In this document: positions 7,260 to 12,440 of the stretch, piece by piece
Layout: each line of letters starts with the position of its first letter
How positions within the stretch are numbered: position 1 is the first letter of the stretch
Source: JACRIM01 sp964605185
GTDB lineage: Bacteria > Planctomycetota > Phycisphaerae > UBA1845 > UTPLA1
Assembly: GCA_964605185.1 (NCBI GenBank)
Contig: CAZSBF010000121.1
Span: forward strand, 1-12,440
Reading direction: 5' to 3'
Length of the DNA stretch: 12,440 nt
Made by a program: the position numbers and the translations under genes
The notes under the pieces: generated by a model
Seen by the model: the letters and a program-made list of their open reading frames with translations, nothing else
What the model was told of the DNA's origin: nothing
The model's database searches: none

Positions 7260-7270
7260 TTGGGCCCAAT
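7259..7270. promoter_or_regulatory. 12-bp palindrome in the divergent spacer (possible operator)
   Basis: ATTGGGCCCAAT is a perfect palindrome in the 135-nt spacer between two divergently transcribed genes, and it touches the possible -35 of the leftward operon. It has no loop, so it is more likely a binding site for a dimeric regulator than an RNA hairpin. Chance is not excluded for a single 12-mer. Confidence 0.3.
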
Positions 7271-7334
7271 GTTTGGGTACGGTTTTTGATTGCCGGGCGG
7301 TTGAATCCGAGTACGATTCAGGAAAGGTCATCGC

Positions 7335-8654
7335 ATGATACAAGATCGACGTGCATTTCTGCGGAAGACGGGCGCGGCGCTCGGCGTGGTGTCGTTTCTC
7401 AAAGGCGACTGGCCGACGCGGCTGGCGGCGGCGGAGCGTGATGGCGGCGGGCGCGGCGACGGCGGGGGAATGGGCGGCAACGAGTCGTTCTGGTTTCAGA
7501 TTCAGCAGGCGTTCGACGTCGATCGGTCCATCATCAATCTAAATAATGGAGGGTGTTGCCCGGCGCCTCGACTGGTGATGAGTGCGCAGGAAAGGCACCT
7601 GACATTCACCAACAACGCCCCGGTGCGCACACTGTGGACCATCATGGACCCGCAGGTAGAGCATGTGCGTGCCCGACTGGCGAAGGCGTTCGGCTGCAGG
7701 CCGGATGAGATGGCGATCACGCGAAACGCCAGCGAGGCGTTGCAGATCGCAATAAACGGCATCGACATGAAGCCGGGTGATGAGTATCTGACGACGACGC
7801 AGGATTACCCGCGGATGATCACAACGATTAAACAGCGGGCCGAGCGTGAAGGCGTCGTGCTGAAACAGATCAAGATTCCCACTCCGGCGCGTTCGATGCC
7901 GGAGATCGTGAGTTTGTTTGAGAAGGCAATCACACCAAAGACGCGGGTGATTCTGGTGTCGCACTCGATCTTCATGACCGGACAAATCCTGCCGGTGAAG
8001 GAAGTTTGCGCGCTGGCGCGGTCGCGCGGCATTTGGTCCATTGTCGACGGGGCGCATGCATTCGCACAGTTTCCATACAACGGCGGCGAGATCGGATGCG
8101 ACATGTACGGTGTGAGCCTGCACAAGTGGTGCACGGCGCCGATCGGCACCGGCTTCCTGTATGTTCGCAAGGATCGGATCAAAGACGTGTGGCCGCTGAC
8201 GGCCGCGGAGAAGCCCCGGTCGGACGAGATTCGCAAGTTTGAAGAGATCGGCACGCACCCCGACGCGGGGCGATTGGCGATTGCCGAGGCGCTGACGTTC
8301 TGGGAGGGCATCGGGGCCGAGCGAAAGGCGGACCGGCTCCGATACCTACGCGACTATTGGGCCAAGCGGCTGATGAAGCTGCCGAACGTGATCATGCATA
8401 CCAGCCTCGACCCTGCGCATTCGTGTGCCATTGGAACGATTCAGTTGAAGGGAGCGGATTCCAAGAAGCTCGTCGAGCATTTTTGGGATAATCATAAGAT
8501 CATCGTGGTGCCCATCACGCACGATGAGTTCGAGGGGATCCGCGTGTCGGCCAATGTCTATACGAGCCTGACGGAGCTGGATATGTTTTGCGAGGCCTTT
8601 GAAACTGTGGCCAAGAACGGCCTGCCGCCGCCGAAGCCGGCGAACGGGAAATGA
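7335..8654 (+). CDS. Class V PLP aminotransferase-fold enzyme with Tat signal
   Basis: A 439-aa PLP-dependent enzyme of aminotransferase class V, in style closest to isopenicillin N epimerase (CefD)-like proteins and cysteine desulfurase relatives. GGAAAGG (7321-7327) lies 7 nt before ATG 7335. The N-terminus DRRAFLRKTGAALGVVSFL is a twin-arginine signal, so the folded, cofactor-loaded enzyme is probably exported. A Gly-rich linker (34-50) follows. Fold landmarks: NLNNGGCCPAP (68-78), TRNASEAL (129-136) binding the PLP phosphate, VDGAHAFAQF (237-246) with Asp238 at the pyridine nitrogen and His241 stacking, and SLHKW with PLP lysine Lys264. The reaction cannot be told from sequence; racemase, epimerase, lyase and transaminase are all possible. 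It is divergent from the M28 peptidase gene. Confidence 0.87.
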   Translation: MIQDRRAFLRKTGAALGVVSFLKGDWPTRLAAAERDGGGRGDGGGMGGNESFWFQIQQAFDVDRSIINLNNGGCCPAPRLVMSAQERHLTFTNNAPVRTLWTIMDPQVEHVRARLAKAFGCRPDEMAITRNASEALQIAINGIDMKPGDEYLTTTQDYPRMITTIKQRAEREGVVLKQIKIPTPARSMPEIVSLFEKAITPKTRVILVSHSIFMTGQILPVKEVCALARSRGIWSIVDGAHAFAQFPYNGGEIGCDMYGVSLHKWCTAPIGTGFLYVRKDRIKDVWPLTAAEKPRSDEIRKFEEIGTHPDAGRLAIAEALTFWEGIGAERKADRLRYLRDYWAKRLMKLPNVIMHTSLDPAHSCAIGTIQLKGADSKKLVEHFWDNHKIIVVPITHDEFEGIRVSANVYTSLTELDMFCEAFETVAKNGLPPPKPANGK

Positions 8655-8749
8655 CGCGGCCGAACCGTCGTTTGAGTGTATTAGGATGTAGGGCCGGCCC
8701 GGCTAACGGTGAAGCTCGCCGCGGGTCTACTGACTATTGGAGAATTGTT

Positions 8750-9628
8750 ATGAAGGCTGCTGTCGTTTGTTTTGTGTCGTTGTTTGCCGCGATTCCAGTC
8801 TTGGGGCAGACCAGTCAGCCCGATGCACACCATCGCGAACCGACGCCGCGGGAGATTCGCGAACGAATGCGAACCGCGCGGCCGGAACCGTCCTCGTCGG
8901 CGGCCATGGTGGAGCGGCTCAAGTCGGAATTGAAGCTGGACCCGGCTCAGATCGAGCAGGTCGACAAGCTCGCCGCTGAAAACGAGCAGACGATGGTGGC
9001 ACTTCGGGACCAGATGAAAATGCCGCCGGAGACTATTGCCGAAATGACCAAGATCCGCGCCGAATTGAACAAGGTCCAGGAGGCCGGCGACCAGGCAAAG
9101 ATGAAGGAGCTGGGCGACCGATTGCAGCAGATGCGAACGGAGTTCTCCGAGCGCACCAAGCCGGTGCGTGAGCGAATGACGAACATGCAGACGGTGTTCA
9201 AAGAAAAGGTGCGGGCCATAATGCATGACGATCAGCGCGAGGCGTTCGATCGCATCTGGACGGATCGAACGGCGACCGATGTGCGCAGCCGCCTGCGGCA
9301 GAATCCGCGAATGCTCAAGGCGTTTGTGGATCGGCTGACGGATTTGACAAGCGAACAGAAGACGCAGATCGGCGACATCTTCAAACAACACCAGGAGCTG
9401 GAGAAGGGGCTGAAGGATCGCGTCACACGTGAGCAGGCCGGACAGCGCGTGTATGACTCGGTGATGGGGATCCTGACGCCGGCGCAGCGCGAGCAGGTGG
9501 AGGCGCGTGCCAAGGGTCGCAGCGGGGCGTCGAAGCCCAATGAGCCAGCAAAGGCCGACGAGGCGAAGCCTGCGGAAGGGAAACCTGCGGATGCGAAGCC
9601 GGGCGAGCCTGCGGCACCGAAGCCCTAG
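8750..9628 (+). CDS. Spy/CpxP-like LTxxQ periplasmic protein
   Basis: A predicted 292-aa periplasmic protein. ATG 8750 has GGAG (8739-8742) 7 nt upstream and begins a clear signal peptide (MKAAVVCFVSLFAAIPVLG, cleavage near GQT); the same frame is open from 8651 but that part overlaps the previous gene and lacks a signal. The mature protein is almost wholly helical and charged, suggesting coiled coil. Three LTxxQ-like helix starts are visible: LDPAQIEQV, LTSEQKTQI and LTPAQREQV, as in Spy, CpxP and zinc-resistance-associated proteins, which chaperone or sense envelope stress. It is about twice the length of Spy, perhaps two such units in tandem. From about residue 255 the tail is low complexity, rich in Ala, Lys and Pro. 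A GGGCCGGCCC palindrome (8691-8700) lies upstream. Confidence 0.78.
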   Translation: MKAAVVCFVSLFAAIPVLGQTSQPDAHHREPTPREIRERMRTARPEPSSSAAMVERLKSELKLDPAQIEQVDKLAAENEQTMVALRDQMKMPPETIAEMTKIRAELNKVQEAGDQAKMKELGDRLQQMRTEFSERTKPVRERMTNMQTVFKEKVRAIMHDDQREAFDRIWTDRTATDVRSRLRQNPRMLKAFVDRLTDLTSEQKTQIGDIFKQHQELEKGLKDRVTREQAGQRVYDSVMGILTPAQREQVEARAKGRSGASKPNEPAKADEAKPAEGKPADAKPGEPAAPKP

Positions 9629-9662
9629 TCGAATCAACTAGTTCTAGAATTAGGGCACGCCG

Positions 9663-9992
9663 ATGTGGCATCGGTACAGACCACGGTTCGTTACTAATTG
9701 CCTGGCATTCTGTATTTCGTTGCCATTGGCATTTTACGTTGCAATTTGCTTCATCGGGATCGCCGACCATTTAAAGTGGCAGTCGCTTGCATCGGTTCTT
9801 GCGATTGTTGGAGGAACCGTTCTATTCGGGCCGGACATATTTGCGATTTTCTTGGTCGCGCTGTTTCGAAATCGACTAAAGAACGCCCCTGTCGCGTTGA
9901 TAGAATTCTTCTTTGTCGATAAGTACGAAGAAATCGATCGTGAATCGCTGAAGCATCACAAACGAACGGAAAACAACCCGACAATCCGTTGA
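9663..9992 (+). CDS. Small two-helix membrane protein, unknown
   Basis: A 109-aa protein of no family I recognise. ATG 9663 has a weak GGG (9653-9655) 7 nt upstream. Two hydrophobic stretches, about residues 9-36 and 41-72, look like membrane helices joined by a short turn (ADHLKWQS); the charged C-terminal 35 residues (DKYEEIDRESLKHHKRTE) would face the cytoplasm, since arginines and lysines follow the second helix. Its base and codon use are unlike its neighbours: many A/T third positions (ATA, TTA, AAT, GTT) where flanking genes use G/C. That suggests recent acquisition, low expression or weak selection. It stands 34 nt after the Spy-like gene and 110 nt before cysK. Coding is likely given the hydrophobic pattern but not certain. 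Confidence 0.6.
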   Translation: MWHRYRPRFVTNCLAFCISLPLAFYVAICFIGIADHLKWQSLASVLAIVGGTVLFGPDIFAIFLVALFRNRLKNAPVALIEFFFVDKYEEIDRESLKHHKRTENNPTIR

Positions 9993-10002
9993 TCAAACCG
10001 TT

Positions 10003-10031
10003 TTGCCTCTGAGCGGCTTGCTGCCTATCAT
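10003..10031 (+). promoter_or_regulatory. Possible cysK promoter
   Basis: TTGCCT (10003-10008) and TATCAT (10026-10031) are separated by exactly 17 bp, matching the sigma70 pattern at 4 and 5 of 6 positions. Transcription would start near 10038, leaving a leader of about 65 nt before cysK. I see no riboswitch-like fold in that leader. Confidence 0.38.
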
Positions 10032-10102
10032 CATTGCTTTTCGGTCAGTAATCGATCGTGCCGTCAAGTTTGTTATTAATTGATGTTGCGTGGAGTTGTG
10101 AA

Positions 10103-11050
10103 ATGGCTCGTCTTTTCAACAGCATTCTTGATACCGTCGGTCGCACGCCGATGGTGCGGATCAATCGCATCATTCAGTCCAAGGCCGAGGTCTATGCCAA
10201 GCTGGAGTTCTTCAATCCGCTTTCGAGCGTTAAGGATCGCATCGGCAAGAGCATGATCGAGGCCGGCGAAGCTGCCGGAAAGATCAACAAGGACACACAC
10301 ATCATTGAGCCGACCAGCGGCAACACCGGCATTGCACTCGCATTTGTATGTGCGGCGAAGGGCTACAAGCTGACGCTGACCATGCCGGAGTCCATGAGCC
10401 TCGAACGGCGGATGATGCTCAAGGCGCTTGGCGCGAATTTGGTTCTGACGCCGGCCGCCGAAGGAATGCCCGGGGCCATCGCCAAGGCGAGTGAATTGGC
10501 CGCGAACACGCCGAACAGCTTCATTCCACAACAATTCGACAATCCGGCGAACCCCGAGGTGCATCGAAAAGCGACGGCGCAGGAAATCTGGGAGGACACC
10601 GACGGCCGAGCCGATGTGCTCATCTCCGGCATCGGCACGGGCGGCACGATTACCGGCGTCGGCGAGACGATCAAGCAAAAGAAGCCGTCGTTTCATGTCG
10701 TGGCGGTGGAGCCGGAGGAGTCGCCGGTGTTGACGCAGCAGCGCGCCGGCCAGCCGATCCAGCGTGGCAAGCACGGCATTCAGGGAATCGGCGCCGGCTT
10801 CGTGCCGACGATTCTCAATACGAAGATCTATGACGAGATCATCCGCGTGAACACGACCGATTCGCTGGCGTGGGGCCGCCGGGCGGCGAAGGAAGAGGGC
10901 ATCTTGTGCGGTATTTCGTCCGGCGCTGCATTGTGCGCGGCGAACGCGGTGGCACAGCGGCCCGAGAGCGCGGGGAAGCTGATTGTTGTGATCTTGGCAT
11001 CGTGCGGCGAACGGTATCTCACGTCGGCGATGTTTCAGGACATTGCATAG
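10103..11050 (+). CDS. cysK: Cysteine synthase A (O-acetylserine sulfhydrylase)
   Basis: PLP enzyme of 315 aa, normal for CysK, which joins O-acetylserine and sulfide to make L-cysteine in the cytoplasm. ATG 10103 is chosen because GGAG (10092-10095) lies 7 nt upstream and the N-terminus MARLFNSILDTVGRTPMVRIN aligns with the family; the frame is open from 10058. Lys44 in NPLSSVKDRIG is the PLP lysine, EPTSGNTG (69-76) is the substrate loop, GTGGT (178-182) binds the PLP phosphate, and the serine of ISSGAA (271-276) contacts the pyridine nitrogen. GERYLTSAMF near the end is a usual CysK closing motif. There is no CBS-type regulatory extension, which argues against cystathionine beta-synthase. 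It lies 105 nt before cysC, fitting a sulfur assimilation locus. Confidence 0.95.
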   Translation: MARLFNSILDTVGRTPMVRINRIIQSKAEVYAKLEFFNPLSSVKDRIGKSMIEAGEAAGKINKDTHIIEPTSGNTGIALAFVCAAKGYKLTLTMPESMSLERRMMLKALGANLVLTPAAEGMPGAIAKASELAANTPNSFIPQQFDNPANPEVHRKATAQEIWEDTDGRADVLISGIGTGGTITGVGETIKQKKPSFHVVAVEPEESPVLTQQRAGQPIQRGKHGIQGIGAGFVPTILNTKIYDEIIRVNTTDSLAWGRRAAKEEGILCGISSGAALCAANAVAQRPESAGKLIVVILASCGERYLTSAMFQDIA

Positions 11051-11090
11051 GCAGGCTGAAGCGATTCGATTATCATTGAATGCAACGAAT

Positions 11091-11118
11091 AAAGGCCCGG
11101 GCAGTTGGCTAGGGCTTT
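11091..11118 (+). terminator. Weak hairpin after cysK (possible terminator or attenuator)
   Basis: AAAGGCCC (11091-11098) can pair with GGGCTTT (11112-11118) as a 7-bp stem with one bulged G and a loop of about 13 nt. Only a short T-poor tail (CTGTT) follows, so if it terminates transcription it does so inefficiently. It lies between cysK and cysC. Confidence 0.3.
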
Positions 11119-11155
11119 CTGTTGAACCAGTCATGCTTTAGGGAGTCGTTTCGGC

Positions 11156-11767
11156 ATGAGCGAGATCAAGGCAACGAATGTGGTGTGGCATGAGGGGCAT
11201 GTCGAGCGCGGGGCGCGGGAGAAGCTGCTGGGGCAGAAAGGCTGCACCATCTGGCTGACCGGGTTGCCGTCGAGCGGCAAGAGCACGATTGCGTTTTCAC
11301 TGGAGCACGCCCTGGTTCAACAGGGTCGGCTGGCGTATGTGCTGGACGGCGACAACATTCGGCATGGATTGAACAAGAATCTCGGCTTCTCAGCTGCTGA
11401 CCGTGCCGAGAACATCCGACGCATCGGCGAAGTAGCCAAGCTGTTCGGCGATGCCGGCGTGGTCACTATCACCTCGTTTGTCAGCCCGTATCGTGCCGAC
11501 CGCGATCTGGTGCGACAACTGCACGACACCGGGAAGCTGCCGTTTGTCGAGGTTTTCATCGATACACCGGTGGATGAGTGCGAGAAGCGCGATCCCAAGG
11601 GGCTGTATAAGAAGGCTCGTGCTGGGGAGATTCCGAACTTCACGGGCGTCAGCGACCCCTACGAAGCCCCGCTCAAGCCGGAGATCACGCTCAAGACGGC
11701 CGAGCACAAACTGGAGGATTGCGTCGCGCAGCTCGCGGCCGGCCTGCAGAAAATGGGCATCATCTAA
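11156..11767 (+). CDS. cysC: Adenylylsulfate (APS) kinase
   Basis: A 203-aa kinase that phosphorylates APS at the 3'-OH with ATP to give PAPS, the activated sulfate used for sulfation or for reduction by PAPS reductase. Walker A is GLPSSGKST (36-44). YVLDGDNIRHGLN (61-73) is the APS-binding signature, SFVSPYR holds the family's phosphorylatable serine (Ser110), and RDPKGLYKKARAGEIPNFTG with SDPYEAP (145-172) is the mobile lid and product-binding region. The N-terminal NVVWHEGHVERGARE is typical of stand-alone CysC; there is no fused sulfurylase (CysN). AGGGAG lies about 10 nt upstream of ATG 11156, rather far. It is followed after 6 nt by a PHP phosphoesterase gene and preceded by cysK. Confidence 0.95.
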   Translation: MSEIKATNVVWHEGHVERGAREKLLGQKGCTIWLTGLPSSGKSTIAFSLEHALVQQGRLAYVLDGDNIRHGLNKNLGFSAADRAENIRRIGEVAKLFGDAGVVTITSFVSPYRADRDLVRQLHDTGKLPFVEVFIDTPVDECEKRDPKGLYKKARAGEIPNFTGVSDPYEAPLKPEITLKTAEHKLEDCVAQLAAGLQKMGII

Positions 11768-11773
11768 TTCACG

Positions 11774-12440
11774 ATGACGGTATCCGCGCGACGCTGGATC
11801 GACCTGCACCTGCACTCCACGGCGTCGGACGGGCGTTACGCGCCGGACAAGGTCATGGAAATGGCGGCCGCGCGCGGGCTTTCGGCGATTTCACTTACCG
11901 ATCATGACACGACGGCGGGGCTTGCTGAGGCTGAGGGCGCGGCCACGCGGCTCGGTATGGAATTCGTGCCGGGCATTGAGATGGAGGCGGAATATGGCCA
12001 CCATCGATTGCACATCCTCGGATATTTCATTGAGTCAACGAATGCGGGAATGGTCGATGCGCTCGCGCGAATGGTGGCGAATCGGCATGCGCGGAATGAA
12101 GAGATCATCGCGCGGCTGGGGCGGATGGGCGTTGTTGTTGACTATCGCGCAATTTGTGAGCGACACGCCGGCGTGGCGATTGGCCGGCCGCATATCGCCG
12201 ATGAGTTGGTTCGTTTGCGAGCGGTCAGCAGCTTTCAGCAGGCATTCTCGCGATATCTCGGAAACGAGGCGCCGGCGTATGTGCCGCGGGTCGCGCCTTC
12301 GGGCGCAAATGTCATTCGGATCATTCACGAATCGGGCGGCATTGCGTCACTCGCACATCCGGGACGCATCAAATCGTCGTCTCATCTCGAACTCGCGACA
12401 ATGGTGCGCGATCTGTGCGAGGCGGGGATGACCGCGATTG
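11774..12440 (+). CDS. PHP-domain phosphoesterase (YciV/RNase AM-like), 3' part missing
   Basis: The first 222 residues of a metal-dependent PHP phosphoesterase, still open at the window end; complete members are about 270-300 aa. ATG 11774 gives an N-terminus that leads straight into the catalytic core. Metal-binding motifs run in family order: DLHLHSTASDG (His12, His14), LTDHDTTAG (Asp43, His44, Asp45), PGIEME (Glu69), HILGYF (His80), GRPHIADEL (His140) and SLAHPGR (His195). This is the YciV group, which includes the 3',5'-nucleoside bisphosphate phosphatase of Chromobacterium and E. coli RNase AM. There is no good ribosome site, and the 6-nt gap after cysC suggests translational coupling. 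Next to an APS kinase, hydrolysis of PAP (adenosine 3',5'-bisphosphate) is an attractive role, though RNA 5'-end trimming is equally known in the family. Confidence 0.88.
   Translation, partial: MTVSARRWIDLHLHSTASDGRYAPDKVMEMAAARGLSAISLTDHDTTAGLAEAEGAATRLGMEFVPGIEMEAEYGHHRLHILGYFIESTNAGMVDALARMVANRHARNEEIIARLGRMGVVVDYRAICERHAGVAIGRPHIADELVRLRAVSSFQQAFSRYLGNEAPAYVPRVAPSGANVIRIIHESGGIASLAHPGRIKSSSHLELATMVRDLCEAGMTAI

Noticed and set aside
7286..7317. -35/-10 pair for the Tat aminotransferase (TTGATT or TTGCCG with TACGAT)
   Set aside because: TTGATT needs a 20-bp spacer. TTGCCG gives 16 bp but a start so close to the ATG that it falls in the ribosome site, and the -10 match is poor.
9637..9648. 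ACTAGTTCTAGA, identical to the SpeI-XbaI junction of common cloning-vector polylinkers
   Set aside because: The identity stops there: the next bases (ATTAGGG) do not continue the polylinker, the left side is ordinary intergenic sequence, and genes continue normally on both sides. A 12-base chance match is more likely than vector contamination.
10038..10102. Riboswitch or T-box in the cysK leader
   Set aside because: About 65 nt with no conserved core or strong stems visible; too short for SAM or T-box classes.

Overview
This window is high-GC bacterial chromosome and most likely comes from a planctomycete, probably Phycisphaerae-like. The main clue is the secreted protein at 389-1831. It combines a dockerin-like calcium-loop segment, a Cys-rich GACC...C...C module and a G-P-G-I-R-I-N module, an architecture I associate with secreted proteins of that group. 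Other clues are many exported enzymes (Sec, lipoprotein and Tat signals), a secreted HEAT-type protein and a PilZ-like protein. This assignment rests on remembered family style, not on a search. I see no rRNA, tRNA, CRISPR array, insertion sequence or phage gene.

Layout, left to right. 1-388 is non-coding. It holds short tandem repeats and a perfect 18-bp palindrome that matches the ParB-binding site parS (162-179). 389-2710 (+) is a two-gene unit: a modular secreted alpha/beta-hydrolase (lipase-like) and a secreted HEAT-repeat-like protein. Its stop codon overlaps that of a convergent minus-strand unit by 4 nt. Read from 7199 down to 2707, the minus-strand unit encodes an M28 metallopeptidase lipoprotein, formamidopyrimidine-DNA glycosylase (Fpg/MutM), an M14 zinc carboxypeptidase and a small PilZ-like protein. 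Gaps between the first three genes are 22-25 nt. A 135-nt divergent spacer (7200-7334) separates this unit from a plus-strand series: a class V aminotransferase with a Tat signal (7335-8654), a Spy/CpxP-like LTxxQ periplasmic protein (8750-9628), a small AT-richer two-helix membrane protein (9663-9992), cysteine synthase CysK (10103-11050), APS kinase CysC (11156-11767) and a PHP-domain phosphoesterase (from 11774) cut by the window end.

Two functional themes stand out. The first is extracytoplasmic peptide and amino-acid processing: M28 and M14 exopeptidases opposite a Tat-exported PLP enzyme. The second is sulfur assimilation. CysC makes PAPS, CysK makes cysteine from sulfide, and the PHP protein, 6 nt downstream of cysC, belongs to a family that includes 3',5'-nucleoside bisphosphate phosphatases. 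It may therefore remove the PAP left after PAPS is used, the job CysQ does elsewhere. That link and the parS site are the most interesting observations here. No clearly novel defence or mobile system is visible.
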